A stretch of DNA of 64,000 bases from assembly GCF_900302495.1 (NCBI RefSeq), contig NZ_OMKW01000002.1, forward strand, positions 62,001 to 126,000, written 5' to 3'. Positions 50,342-59,312 of this stretch are shown piece after piece. The notes beneath the pieces are model-generated. The model had not been told where the DNA came from. It ran no database searches and was given only the letters and a program-made list of their open reading frames with translations. The translations under genes and the position numbers were made by a program. Origin of the DNA: Pontivivens insulae. GTDB taxonomy: Bacteria > Pseudomonadota > Alphaproteobacteria > Rhodobacterales > Rhodobacteraceae. Position 1 is the stretch's first letter. The number at the start of each line of letters is the position of its first letter.

Positions 50342-51519
50342 AGCCCCACCTCGGCGGCAAACTGTTCCACTGCGTCAAGGGCTGCGGGTGCGTCGACCAA
50401 AGCCGCGCGCGCACGCGCCAACGCGGCTTGCGCTTGCGTGGCCTCGCCCAATTGCAATCGCGCGCGGATCAATCTGATCCACCCTTCTGCATCTCCGCCC
50501 TCTTCGGCAAGGCGGGCATCCAGCCCATCGACCATGCTTGCAATCATTGCGGCACGATCCTCCGCGCTCATCGCTTCGGCTGCCGCGATATCATCGGCGG
50601 TGGGGCCAAAACCGGGGCGAAGCGTGGCGAGATCTTCGCGCACCGCAGCTGCGAGCGCGGGCGGCGTTGAGGCATCTGCCGCAAGACCGTTCAGCAGTTC
50701 GACGGCGACATCGGTCTGACCGTTCTGCACAAACGCACGCGATTTGTAGTAGCGGGCAAACCAATCGGCTGGATCGCGCTGGAGCACACGGTCAAGCACA
50801 TCTTCCGCATCAGGCGACACATATCCACCCGCCGCGACGACCATATATTCGGCCAGGGCAGACAAGTCTGCGGCCGTCACCTCTGGGCCAAGTTGACCCA
50901 CCAGCCGCTGCTGGATCTGACGCCCCTCGATATGGCGACCCACCTGCATATAGCTGCGCGCGAGCAAACGTTGCCCCTGAACATCGTCCGGGCGGCTGGC
51001 CAGAACCGACTCGAGCTGGCCGAGCAATGCCGCGTCCTGCGGATCAATTTCCGGCGCGGGCATGCGGGTGGCGGTCATCGCTTCTGCGAAATCCTGCGTT
51101 GGCCGATTGGCTTCGGCCATGGCGCGCGCCTCTTCGAGCCGCGGCGCCAACGGCGCATCCTCAAGATCGGGGGAGCCGAGGTAGAAATAGAGGCCCAATG
51201 ACGCGAGGATTGCACCAAAAGCACCGGCCAGCGCGAAACTCGTCGCCGCCCGGGGCGCCATCCCCGATTGCTCGCTGCTCGCAAGGGCAGCATCTGCGGC
51301 CAGAACGCGGCGCGACAATTCGATGCGGGTTTGGTCGGCTTCCTCAGCGGTGATCACGCCGCGTTCCAGATCGCTGTCGAGTGCCGCAAGCTGATCTTTA
51401 TAGACATCAAGGTCATAGGCAGCGCGTGCGCGCAAATCCTGACTGCGTCGCAGCATCGGCACCAACATAGCCGCCAACGTTACGATAGAGATTGCAAGAG
51501 CGAGCGCCCAGAACGCCAT
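50338..51519 (-). CDS. ccmI: c-type cytochrome biogenesis protein CcmI
   Basis: 393 residues. Two N-terminal membrane helices (about 1-22 and 95-115) flank the conserved cytoplasmic loop AAYDLDVYKDQLAALDSDLERGVI. The periplasmic part carries TPR-like repeats (LLARSYMQVGRHIEGRQI and similar) and ends with LARARAALVDAPAALDAVEQFAAEVGL. CcmI presents apocytochrome c to the heme ligation complex; other ccm genes are not next to it. The diheme peroxidase in this window would be one client. Operon ccmI-ruvX-DUF1289. Confidence 0.92.
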   Translation of the reverse strand: MAFWALALAISIVTLAAMLVPMLRRSQDLRARAAYDLDVYKDQLAALDSDLERGVITAEEADQTRIELSRRVLAADAALASSEQSGMAPRAATSFALAGAFGAILASLGLYFYLGSPDLEDAPLAPRLEEARAMAEANRPTQDFAEAMTATRMPAPEIDPQDAALLGQLESVLASRPDDVQGQRLLARSYMQVGRHIEGRQIQQRLVGQLGPEVTAADLSALAEYMVVAAGGYVSPDAEDVLDRVLQRDPADWFARYYKSRAFVQNGQTDVAVELLNGLAADASTPPALAAAVREDLATLRPGFGPTADDIAAAEAMSAEDRAAMIASMVDGLDARLAEEGGDAEGWIRLIRARLQLGEATQAQAALARARAALVDAPAALDAVEQFAAEVGL

Positions 51520-51626
51520 TGACGAGCCCCTTCTCCAGCAGTCAACTCACGCCAACCTCCATATCCCGCTGCCCCAGAGGGGGCAATGCGCGATTATGGA
51601 CGCGCCGGTCACGGATGCGTTGGCGG

Positions 51627-51646
51627 CGTGTCGGGATTGAGACACG
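51627..51646. promoter_or_regulatory. Inverted repeat CGTGTC-N8-GACACG upstream of soxB
   Basis: A 6-bp perfect inverted repeat lies in the 201-bp gap between ccmI and soxB, about 75 bp ahead of soxB. It is a plausible dimeric operator for the sarcosine oxidase operon; no regulator gene is adjacent. Confidence 0.3.
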
Positions 51647-51720
51647 AGGCGGCGCTAATCGAAAGCCGTACTGGGGGGCTTCTTGGCATCAGGGAAGCAA
51701 CCGGAATAAGGGGCATGGCC

Positions 51721-52974
51721 ATGGGCATGAGACGCTATTCAGCATTTGCAATCGCGCGAGAAGCGGCCCGCTATCATACCGGGTGGGAGCGGGCGTGGCG
51801 TTCGCCTCAGCCAAAGGCGGAATATGACGCAATCATCGTCGGCGCGGGCGGTCATGGTTTGGCGACGGCCTACTATCTGGCGAAAAACCACGGCATCACC
51901 AATGTCGCTGTGGTCGAGAAGGGCTGGCTGGGTGGCGGCAATACCGGGCGCAACACCACAATCATTCGCTCTAACTACCTCCAGCCTTCGTCCATGGCCG
52001 TGTTCGAGAAATCGCGCAGCCTCTACGAGGACCTGTCGCAGCAACTCAACTACAACATCATGTTCAGCCCACGCGGCGTGCTGATGCTCGCCCAGACAGA
52101 GCATGAGAAGCGCGCGTGGGAGCGGACCTGGCACGCCAACCGCATCGCGGGGATCGAAAGCGAACTCGTCACGCCCGAGCGCATCAAAGAGATCGTGCCG
52201 ATCATCGAAACCGGTGGCCCGCGTTACCCCGTGCTCGGCGGGCTGTGGCAGCCGCGCGGCGGTACGGCGCGACACGATGCGGTTGCCTGGGGCTATGCCC
52301 GCGCGGCAAGTGCGATGGGCGTCGATATCATCCAGCAATGTGAGGTCACAGGCGTGGACCGGGATGCGGATGGTGTTACCGGAATTCAAACCACGAAGGG
52401 TGCGATCCGCACGAAAAAGCTCTGCATCGTTGTGGCGGGCAATTCTGGTGTCTTGGCTGACATGGCGGGCTTCCGCCTTCCGGTAGAGTCGGTTGCCCTG
52501 CAGGCGCTCGTCTCTGAACCGATCAAGCCCTGCATGGATTGCGTGGTGATGGCCAATACCGTTCACGGGTATATGAGCCAGTCCGACAAGGGCGAGATGG
52601 TGATCGGCGGCGGCGCGGATGGGTTCAACAATTATACCCAGCGCGGCTCGTTCCAGCATATCGAAGAAACGGTGCGCGCTCTGATCGAGACTTTCCCGAT
52701 GATTTCACGGCTGAAGATGCTGCGGCAGTGGGGCGGGATCGTGGATATGACCGGCGATCGCTCTCCGATCATCGGCACGACCCCGGTTCCGGGTGTGTTC
52801 ATCAACTGCGGTTGGGGTACGGGCGGGTTCAAGGCCATTCCCGGGTCCGGCTGGGCGACAGCGGAAATGGTGGCGGATGGTGCCCCGCGTGCGCTGGCAG
52901 CACCGTTTTCGCTCGACCGGTTTACCGAAGGACGCATGATCGACGAGAGCGTCGCCGCAGCGGTGGCGCACTGA
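51721..52974 (+). CDS. soxB: Sarcosine oxidase subunit beta
   Basis: 417 residues, the size of the beta subunit in heterotetrameric sarcosine oxidase. It oxidises sarcosine to glycine with transfer of the methyl group to tetrahydrofolate by SoxA. FAD site: [40 protein letters not shown] follows, and [12 protein letters not shown] contains the His to which FMN is covalently attached in the family. ATG 51721 has AAGGGG seven bases ahead; ATG 51727 and 51715 are alternatives. Unlike most soxBDAG operons, two extra genes separate it from soxD. Confidence 0.96.
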   Translation: MGMRRYSAFAIAREAARYHTGWERAWRSPQPKAEYDAIIVGAGGHGLATAYYLAKNHGITNVAVVEKGWLGGGNTGRNTTIIRSNYLQPSSMAVFEKSRSLYEDLSQQLNYNIMFSPRGVLMLAQTEHEKRAWERTWHANRIAGIESELVTPERIKEIVPIIETGGPRYPVLGGLWQPRGGTARHDAVAWGYARAASAMGVDIIQQCEVTGVDRDADGVTGIQTTKGAIRTKKLCIVVAGNSGVLADMAGFRLPVESVALQALVSEPIKPCMDCVVMANTVHGYMSQSDKGEMVIGGGADGFNNYTQRGSFQHIEETVRALIETFPMISRLKMLRQWGGIVDMTGDRSPIIGTTPVPGVFINCGWGTGGFKAIPGSGWATAEMVADGAPRALAAPFSLDRFTEGRMIDESVAAAVAH

Positions 52975-53372
52975 TGATCCGAGGTCTCAATCATGTAACG
53001 CTTGCTGTCCGCGACCTTGATCGCGCGCTGGCCTTCTATCGGGATGCGATGGGTCTTGAGGTTGCGCGCGTCTTCGAGGGCGGGGCGTATCTGAGCGCGG
53101 GCGACCTGTGGCTCTGCCTGTCCAAGGACACGGCGACCACGCCGACCGCCGACTACACCCATGTCGCGTTCGACGTGGCCGAGGCTGACTTGCCAGCCTT
53201 GACCGCACGCCTGATGGCGCATGGTGCACGCCAGTGGAAAGAGAACCGGTCAGAGGGCGGAAGTTTCTATTTTCTCGACCCGGACGGGCACCGGTTGGAG
53301 CTTCACGCGGGATCACTGGCGTCCCGTCTGGCTCACATGGATCGCGTGCGCAGGCAGGAGTGTGGGGCATGA
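52974..53372 (+). CDS. FosA-like glutathione transferase (fosfomycin-resistance type), VOC superfamily
   Basis: 132 residues. Every residue I recall as functional in FosA has a counterpart at nearly the same number: metal ligands H7, H63 and E109, and substrate contacts T9, K89, S93, Y99 and R118. The block [20 protein letters not shown] is diagnostic. FosA opens the fosfomycin epoxide with glutathione using Mn2+ and K+. Its ATG overlaps the soxB stop (TGATG), so it is translated with sarcosine oxidase. It could give fosfomycin resistance or act on another small epoxide, phosphonate or aldehyde adduct. Confidence 0.85.
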   Translation: MIRGLNHVTLAVRDLDRALAFYRDAMGLEVARVFEGGAYLSAGDLWLCLSKDTATTPTADYTHVAFDVAEADLPALTARLMAHGARQWKENRSEGGSFYFLDPDGHRLELHAGSLASRLAHMDRVRRQECGA

Positions 53373-53493
53373 TCTTGCTGGATCAGAGAATTCGAACAGC
53401 TGAGCGTTTCGTCGCAGAGGGTGTGCTGAAACTGAACGGTTTCTTCAAACGATGCGTTGTTCAGGCAACGACACTGTTTGAAGGAGATTTGTC

Positions 53494-53691
53494 ATGTCCG
53501 CATTCGAAGACTACGGCACGAAGGAAGCAGGCCGGAATGCAAAAGCTGATGCAACGCCCGACAAATCGGGCCGGATGCTCGCTATTTTTGCCGCGGGCGT
53601 CGCATGCCTCATTGGCATTGCAGTCATTATCGGCGTCTCGACCGGTGTTGAACCAGATCCGAACGACGTCGGCGTCGTCACCACAGATTGA
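53494..53691 (+). CDS. 65-aa single-pass membrane protein in the sox operon
   Basis: Residues 1-26 are polar and charged, 28-50 form one hydrophobic helix (MLAIFAAGVACLIGIAVIIGV), and the tail is acidic. A strong GAAGGAG site precedes the ATG, which supports expression. It lies 121 bp after the fosA-like gene and 38 bp before soxD. No family is recognised. Possible roles are membrane anchoring or regulation of a neighbouring product; nothing in the sequence decides. Confidence 0.65.
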   Translation: MSAFEDYGTKEAGRNAKADATPDKSGRMLAIFAAGVACLIGIAVIIGVSTGVEPDPNDVGVVTTD

Positions 53692-53729
53692 TCCAGCGGG
53701 GCCCCTCGCCCCACGCGCGGGAGGGGCCC

Positions 53730-54053
53730 ATGCTTAAACTCACCTGTCCAAATTGCGGCGTGACCGGGGAAGAGACAGAGTTTCACCCCGGCGGTGAAGC
53801 GCATCTGAAGCGGTTCGGCCCTGGCTCCTCCGATGACGAGTTTCGCGACTACCTTTTCCAACGAGTGAACCCGCGCGGTGTGCATTTTGAGCGCTGGCGC
53901 CACCAGTACGGTTGTGGAAAGTGGTTCCACGCCGCGCGCTGTACCCAAACTCTGGAAGTCTTCGGCACCTACACGGCGCAGACGTCCGAAATTCCTCAAA
54001 ATATCATCGACGCGATCAAATCCCGTCGCCCCGACTGGGAGCCAGAGGCATGA
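53730..54053 (+). CDS. soxD: Sarcosine oxidase subunit delta
   Basis: 107 residues. The zinc-binding pattern starts with LTCPNCGVTGEETEFHPGG (C6, C9) and ends with the HQYGCGKWFHAARC region, as in SoxD. The subunit stabilises the heterotetramer. GGGAGGGG is immediately upstream. Its stop overlaps the soxA start by four bases (ATGA). Confidence 0.95.
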   Translation: MLKLTCPNCGVTGEETEFHPGGEAHLKRFGPGSSDDEFRDYLFQRVNPRGVHFERWRHQYGCGKWFHAARCTQTLEVFGTYTAQTSEIPQNIIDAIKSRRPDWEPEA

Positions 54054-57000
54054 GCACCCGTTTGAAATCCGGCGGTCGCCTGATCGACCGTTCGCGCAAG
54101 ATCGGCTTCACGTTCAACGGAAAGCGCCTGCAGGGTTATGAGGGCGACAGCCTCGCCGCCGCTTTGCTCGCCAATGACCAGGTCTTGATGGGGCGGTCGT
54201 TCAAGTACCACCGGCCGCGCGGCGTTGTCGCCAGCGGTGTGGAAGAGCCCAACGCGTTGATGGGCATCGGCAAAGATCACCGGTTCGAGCCGAACCAGCG
54301 CGCCACATTGCAGGAACTCTATGACGGCTTGGTCAGCGAGTCCCAAAACCACTGGCCGACGCTTGATGCGGATATCGGCGCGGTGAACATGTTGATGAGC
54401 CGTTTTTTCCCGGCCGGCTTCTACTACAAGACCTTCATGGCTCCGCGAGCGGCCTGGAAGCATCTGTTTGAGCCTGTGATCCGGAAGGCCGCTGGCCTCG
54501 GCAAGGCACCAGAAGTCGCGGATGCCGACCGCTACGAATATTTCTACGCCTACACGGATGTGCTCGTGATTGGCGCAGGCATGGCGGGGCTCAAGGCCGC
54601 GCGCGAAGCGGCAGAGGCCGGAGCACGCGTATTGCTGATCGAACAGACCGCCCATATTGGTGGTCGCCTGCTGACCGATCCGGTCGAGATCGATGGTCAA
54701 TCTTCTGATGCATGGCTTGAGGCGGAGCGTGCAGCCCTCGCTGCGATGGACAACGTCACCATCCGCACGCGGATGATGGGGGCAGGGGTCTATGACCACG
54801 GATACATCACCGCTTATGAGCGTGTGGCCGACCACGTGGCTGCGCCTGATGCACCGCGTCATCGCCTTTGGCGCATCCGCGCGGACCGGGTCATCACCGC
54901 GACCGGAGCAATTGAGCGCCCTCTCTCCTTCGCGGGCAATGACGTGCCGGGCGTGATGCTGGCCGCCGCCGTGCGCGACTATGTGGCGTTGTGGGGCGTC
55001 AGCCCCGGCGACCGCACGGTCATCGTGACCAACAATGACGACGCTTACCGCACGGCCATCGCGCTCAAACAGGCGGGTCTTGAGGTGCCCGTCATCTTGG
55101 ACGCACGCCCGGCAGCGATAGGCGCGCTTCCGCGCCAGGCTCGTGAGCTTGGCATCCGGGTCGAGGTCGGCAAAGGGATCGCGTCCGTCAAAGGCGGAAA
55201 ACGTGTGAAGGCGGTTGAGATCTGCGCACAGGCAGGCGAGGGCTCTACCCTCGAAACCGTGGAGTGTGACGCGGTCGCCATGTCCGGTGGCTGGTCTCCG
55301 GTCGTGCACCTCTGGTCTCATTGCGGCGGCAAGCTGCGTTGGGACGACGCCATGGCCCATTTCGCCCCAGACGCGGACCGCCCGCCGACCGGGCACGACG
55401 GGCAGGGCTTCGTCATCGCAGCAGGCTCTGCCATGGGCCATTTGAACGCAGCAGCCGCGATGGAGGATGCGCAGGCCGCAGGTCGGCGCGCTGCGGCCGA
55501 GGCCGGGTTCACCCCGTCCGAGGGCGCGGCCCCTTCGGTGAACGTTGAGGATGAAGAGCCGCTCGAAGCGGTCTGGATGATGCCCGCAGGCGCTGGGCCG
55601 AAACTGCGCGCCAAGGCGTTCCTCGACTACCAGAACGACGTGAAAGTCGCGGATGTGCACCTCGCCGCGCAGGAAGGCTTTGAAAGCGTTGAGCATACCA
55701 AGCGTTACACCACGCTGGGCATGGCGACGGATCAGGGCAAGCTGTCCAACATCAACGGCCTCGCCGTGCTCGCCGACAGCCTCGGCGCGCCAATCCCCGC
55801 CGTGGGCACAACCACTTTCCGCCCGCCATATGTCCCGATTTCCATGGGGTCCATAGCGGGGGAGGCGCGCGGCGCGATCTTCAAGCCATTGCGCAAAACG
55901 CCGATGGACGCCTGGCATGACGCCAACGGCGCGCATTGGGAGCCGGTCAGCGACTGGCGTCGCCCCTACACTTTCCTGCGCAGTGGCGAGAGTGTGGAGC
56001 AGGCGGTCACGCGAGAAATCAAGAACACCCGCACCAATGTCGGCCTGCTCGACGCCTCAACCCTCGGCAAGATCCTCGTCAAAGGACCGGATGCGGGCAA
56101 ATTCCTCGACCTCATTTACACCAACATGATGAGCACGCTGAAGGTCGGGCGCTGTCGCTATGGACTGATGTGTACCGAGAACGGCTTCCTCTTTGACGAT
56201 GGCGTGGTGGTGCGCACGGGGGAGGATGAGTTCCTCTGCCACACCACCTCCGGCGGCTCGGACGGGGTTCATGCGTGGATGGAGGAATGGCTCCAGACCG
56301 AGTGGTGGGACATGCAGGTCTACACCGCCAACGTGACCGAGCAATTCGCGCAGGTCGCCGTGGTCGGCCCCAAGGCGCGCCACGTGCTCGAAGCGCTAGG
56401 CGGCACCGATGTCAGCAAAGAGGCGCTCAGCTTCATGGGCTTCATAGATGGGGAGCTTGGCGGCATCCCGGCCCGCATCCACCGCATCTCCTTCTCAGGC
56501 GAGTTGAGCTACGAGATCGCGGTGCCCGCCTCCTACGGTCAGGCATTCTGGGATGCGCTGATGAAAGCGGGCGAGCCGCACGGCATCATGCCCTACGGCA
56601 CCGAGGCGTTGCACGTCATGCGCGCCGAAAAAGGCTTCATCATGATCGGGGATGAAACCGACGGCACCGTAACACCGCACGACCTCGCGCTCAGCTGGGC
56701 GGTGTCGAAGAAAAAAGAGGACTTCATCGGCAAGCGCGCGATGGAGCGGGCGGACCTGACCCGCGACAACCGCAAACAGCTGGTCGGCCTTGCGACCGAA
56801 GACCCCGCGACCGTGCTGCCCGATGGCGCGCATGCAGTGGAGGGCAAGAACGTCTACGGCGATCCGCACACGATCGGCCATGTCACCTCCACCTATTTCA
56901 GCCCGACGCTGGAGCGCTCCATCGCGATGGCGCTGATCGAGGGTGGATCGCAGCGGATGGGACAGACCCTGTCCTTCCCGGTGAGTGCCGACAAAACCAT

Positions 57001-57061
57001 CAAGGCCACGGTCGTCGACCCGGTCTTCTTCGACAAGGACGGGGAGCGTCAGAATGTCTGA
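54050..57061 (+). CDS. soxA: Sarcosine oxidase subunit alpha
   Basis: 1003 residues, the normal length. N-terminal ferredoxin-like part (FTFNGKRLQGYEGDSLAAALL), then an NAD-binding Rossmann domain with VIGAGMAGLKAAREAAEAGA near residue 170, a linker with ITATGAIERPLSFAGND, and a C-terminal aminomethyltransferase (GcvT-like) domain from about residue 620 to the end, with the folate-site region RCRYGLMCTENGFLFDDGVV. It channels the imine to tetrahydrofolate, giving 5,10-methylene-THF. It overlaps soxD by four and soxG by eight bases. Confidence 0.97.
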   Translation: MSTRLKSGGRLIDRSRKIGFTFNGKRLQGYEGDSLAAALLANDQVLMGRSFKYHRPRGVVASGVEEPNALMGIGKDHRFEPNQRATLQELYDGLVSESQNHWPTLDADIGAVNMLMSRFFPAGFYYKTFMAPRAAWKHLFEPVIRKAAGLGKAPEVADADRYEYFYAYTDVLVIGAGMAGLKAAREAAEAGARVLLIEQTAHIGGRLLTDPVEIDGQSSDAWLEAERAALAAMDNVTIRTRMMGAGVYDHGYITAYERVADHVAAPDAPRHRLWRIRADRVITATGAIERPLSFAGNDVPGVMLAAAVRDYVALWGVSPGDRTVIVTNNDDAYRTAIALKQAGLEVPVILDARPAAIGALPRQARELGIRVEVGKGIASVKGGKRVKAVEICAQAGEGSTLETVECDAVAMSGGWSPVVHLWSHCGGKLRWDDAMAHFAPDADRPPTGHDGQGFVIAAGSAMGHLNAAAAMEDAQAAGRRAAAEAGFTPSEGAAPSVNVEDEEPLEAVWMMPAGAGPKLRAKAFLDYQNDVKVADVHLAAQEGFESVEHTKRYTTLGMATDQGKLSNINGLAVLADSLGAPIPAVGTTTFRPPYVPISMGSIAGEARGAIFKPLRKTPMDAWHDANGAHWEPVSDWRRPYTFLRSGESVEQAVTREIKNTRTNVGLLDASTLGKILVKGPDAGKFLDLIYTNMMSTLKVGRCRYGLMCTENGFLFDDGVVVRTGEDEFLCHTTSGGSDGVHAWMEEWLQTEWWDMQVYTANVTEQFAQVAVVGPKARHVLEALGGTDVSKEALSFMGFIDGELGGIPARIHRISFSGELSYEIAVPASYGQAFWDALMKAGEPHGIMPYGTEALHVMRAEKGFIMIGDETDGTVTPHDLALSWAVSKKKEDFIGKRAMERADLTRDNRKQLVGLATEDPATVLPDGAHAVEGKNVYGDPHTIGHVTSTYFSPTLERSIAMALIEGGSQRMGQTLSFPVSADKTIKATVVDPVFFDKDGERQNV

Positions 57062-57623
57062 TCCAGTCACGGGCCTGAAGGGCGCGCATTTCACCGGCGA
57101 CATCTCCGTCACCGATGCGGGCCTGATCGGCATGATCTCGATCCGGGGTGATTTCAACGCCCCCGCCTTCCGCAACGCGGTAGCTGCGGTAACGGGCCAC
57201 GCCGTGCCCGAGACGCGTGCGATTTCCGGCGATGCTACAGGTGGTCTGGCATGGATGAGCCCGGACGAGCTTCTCTATTTTTGCAGTTATGCCGAAGCAC
57301 CGTCCAAAGCGGACGCGCTCAGCGATCAGCTCACCGGCACCCACCACATGGTCGCCGTCATCTCTGACGCCCGCGCGGTGTTCCGCCTGTCCGGTGCAGG
57401 TGTGCGGGACGTGCTGGCCAAGGGCGCGCCCGTTGACCTCGACCCCGCCCGGATGGGTGCAGGCGAGATCCGCCGCACAAGGCTAGGTCAGGTCGCCGTT
57501 GCCTTCTGGTTCGCCGAACGCGACGTAGTGGAACTGGTCTGCTTCCGGTCAGTTGCCGGGTTCGTGATGGACTGGTTTGAGGTCACAGCGCATGCGGGCA
57601 GTGAGGTCGGGTTTCACGGGTAG
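57054..57623 (+). CDS. soxG: Sarcosine oxidase subunit gamma
   Basis: 189 residues, GcvT-related fold of the gamma subunit. Features include MISIRGDFNAPAFRNAV, GLAWMSPDELLYFC, HHMVAVISDARAVFRLSGAGVRDVLAKGAPVDLDP and the C-terminal ELVCFRSVAGFVMDWFEV. It completes the soxBDAG heterotetramer. It starts eight bases inside soxA. Strong secondary structure begins about 70 bases after its stop. Confidence 0.95.
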   Translation: MSDPVTGLKGAHFTGDISVTDAGLIGMISIRGDFNAPAFRNAVAAVTGHAVPETRAISGDATGGLAWMSPDELLYFCSYAEAPSKADALSDQLTGTHHMVAVISDARAVFRLSGAGVRDVLAKGAPVDLDPARMGAGEIRRTRLGQVAVAFWFAERDVVELVCFRSVAGFVMDWFEVTAHAGSEVGFHG

Positions 57624-57689
57624 CAGCGTCGCCAATCAAACCCAGTCCCAATCGTGAAGACCGCTTCAACAGTGCACCCCAACGCAACA

Positions 57690-57840
57690 GGGGGCAGCGC
57701 CCGACCCTGGGTGGGTGCGAAGCGCCCTCTCGTTGGGAGGGGCAGGCGCTGCCCGGCCATGCCGGGCGAAGGTCTGGTTTGAGCCCAATCTACTAAATGC
57801 TGCGACCGTGATGGATGACCGCTCTATCGTTGGGCTCTTT
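57690..57840. repeat. Folded intergenic region with nested inverted repeats after soxG
   Basis: The 231-bp gap after soxG holds several palindromes: GGCAGCGCC (57693-57701) with 57745-57753, a local CCCTC/GAGGG pair inside it, CCCGGC-CAT-GCCGGG near 57752-57766, and GAGCCCAA (57781-57788) with TTGGGCTC (57830-57837). The 18-mer at 57771-57788 recurs with one change at 58646-58663. It may end the sox transcript or be a dispersed palindromic element. Confidence 0.5.
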
Positions 57841-57854
57841 CCAACAGAGAGACG

Positions 57855-58442
57855 TTGACCATAGTGTTGAGTTCTAAATTGGTGGAACGGTTCGTGCGTC
57901 TTTTTCTTTCGCTTATGCTGATTGTAATTGGTGGGCTTCTGTTTGCCCCAACGGGCGTTCCGCTGCGTGTCTTTTCGGATGCCGATACAGCCAAAGTACC
58001 TCCTGACTTGCTTGTGGCAGCGAGGTTTGAACGGCTGGAGAACTATGCGGTACGATTGGCAATCTCAGATCACGTGGAAGCCAGAGGCCCCGGCATGCCG
58101 GAGCCGGAGGCGCTTCTGACTCATCTTCGTGGGAGGCTGCTGTCTGGAAGAGACAAAATGGCGACGTTCGCTCTTGAGCACGGTTATGTTGGGCGCGGGA
58201 TTTTCGGTTGGGTAGACGCAGCATCTCTTTGCTTTGCAAAATTACCTGAGGAATTGACGCTCTCGGACGCAGCAACTTTGCTAATTCATATGCGGTCACC
58301 TTCAAGGGCGTGGAACAATCAAGCAGGCGATCTTTTAGAGCGACGAAACGCGCTTCTGTTGGAAATGGCTGAGAACGGCGATGTGAGCACCGAGGCAGCA
58401 GCGGCGGCGGCGACGCATCCGCTTGTTCACTGCGGCAACTGA
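57855..58442 (+). CDS. Short membrane protein with degenerate GT51 (transglycosylase)-like C-terminal half
   Basis: 195 residues. One membrane helix (about 13-33) is followed by a segment whose last third (108-190) reads like the C-lobe of GT51 peptidoglycan glycosyltransferases: GYVGRGIFGWVDAAS, then ELTLSDAATLLIHMRSPSRAW and LLERRNALLLEMAENG. The N-lobe with the catalytic EDxxFYxHxG and STITQQ motifs is absent, so it should not polymerise glycan. It may be a remnant or a regulator. The start (TTG 57855) is tentative. Codon use is less GC-rich than its neighbours. Confidence 0.6.
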   Translation: MTIVLSSKLVERFVRLFLSLMLIVIGGLLFAPTGVPLRVFSDADTAKVPPDLLVAARFERLENYAVRLAISDHVEARGPGMPEPEALLTHLRGRLLSGRDKMATFALEHGYVGRGIFGWVDAASLCFAKLPEELTLSDAATLLIHMRSPSRAWNNQAGDLLERRNALLLEMAENGDVSTEAAAAAATHPLVHCGN

Positions 58443-58790
58443 TGACACATTTTCTTGTTTCCTGACTCGCCCAATCGGATGTTGGATGGAAGTTAACAAC
58501 GGCAGCTCCGTCCCGCAGCTGCTATTGACGCTCTACGAAATAGAATGCACCCGGCTACAGAGGATGTTGCAACCATCCTGAAATGTCACAGTCCTACCAA
58601 AGCAGAAACGTCACTCGCAGGCCTTGCGGGGGGGGAGGGTACGGAGGTCTGGTTAGAGCCCAAACGTGCGCTGACCATCCTATCAGCGAAGGTCAATTGT
58701 GAGCGGGATCGACAGGCTGAAAAGGGTTGGGAGGAGGGGCACGCCTTGCTTATGATGGTGTATCGTTAATATAAGTCAAAAATACATTGT
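58443..58790. other. Intergenic region without a convincing gene
   Basis: 348 bp between the GT51-like gene and the AT-rich gene. It contains a second copy of the 18-mer GGTCTGGTTAGAGCCCAA (58646-58663) and a run of nine G. A 74-codon frame at 58545-58769 has no ribosome site and no recognisable product. GC content falls sharply at its right end, near 58770. Confidence 0.5.
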
Positions 58791-59252
58791 TTACAAACCA
58801 TCAAACTCCCGCTCAGGAGTAAGACAATCTTCATAATAATTTTTCATTGCGATCCAATTTACTGCCCTAAAAGTTGACATGTATCTTAGTTTTTCATTGT
58901 GTTCATCAATTCGAAATTCATTTTCGCCGTCAAAATAGTACCAATTCCGACTTCCAGTCGATGCGTTGATAGGCCCCATCATTCTAAGTTTTTGATGATA
59001 AGGCGAAAAAAAGGGAATTTTGCCGATCTCGCTAGCAAAACCTTCCGATATATCGATCCTAATATTATAATATGTAAGCATAAATTCAGGCGTTAGCAGT
59101 GCACTATCTAAGCAAATATCTTTATTTTTCTCAAACCATTTTACCAGAAGGCCACCTCTTTGTGAGCGGCATATGCAAGCTGCGTAGGCAAAGAAATCTT
59201 CGAAAGAAACTCTATAAAGCCAACCGACTGGCTTTCTCCATCCACTATTCAT
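58791..59252 (-). CDS. Orphan hypothetical protein in AT-rich island
   Basis: 153 residues, not recognised. Rich in Tyr, Phe, Trp, Asn, Lys and Ile, with no signal peptide or membrane helix and no repeats; segments such as FEDFFAYAACICRSQRGG and TGSRNWYYFDGENEFRID suggest a folded soluble protein. Codon use is AT-rich (roughly 35-40 percent GC by eye), unlike every neighbour, which suggests transfer. It stands alone between a degenerate GT51-like gene and an IS30 fragment. Confidence 0.55.
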   Translation of the reverse strand: MNSGWRKPVGWLYRVSFEDFFAYAACICRSQRGGLLVKWFEKNKDICLDSALLTPEFMLTYYNIRIDISEGFASEIGKIPFFSPYHQKLRMMGPINASTGSRNWYYFDGENEFRIDEHNEKLRYMSTFRAVNWIAMKNYYEDCLTPEREFDGL

Positions 59253-59312
59253 TTAAATTAACCGTTTCCCTCAAAATGGTGAGCGCCGCGCCGTACACCT
59301 AGCACAGCACAG

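Noticed and set aside
53368-53737. Possible gene beginning at the ATG overlapping the fosA-like stop
   Set aside because: The frame runs out of phase through the 65-aa gene and the soxD ribosome site, and its translation loses any regular composition after 40 codons.
53996-55936. 646-codon minus-strand frame opposite soxA
   Set aside because: Open frame arises from GC-rich codon bias; the translation is rich in Arg and His without domains, and soxA on the other strand is unambiguous.
58545-58769. 74-codon frame after the GT51-like gene
   Set aside because: No ribosome site, contains a repeated intergenic 18-mer and a G-run, and matches nothing.
59099-59302. 67-codon plus-strand frame in the AT-rich island
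   Set aside because: Antisense to the better supported 153-codon orphan gene, with no ribosome site.
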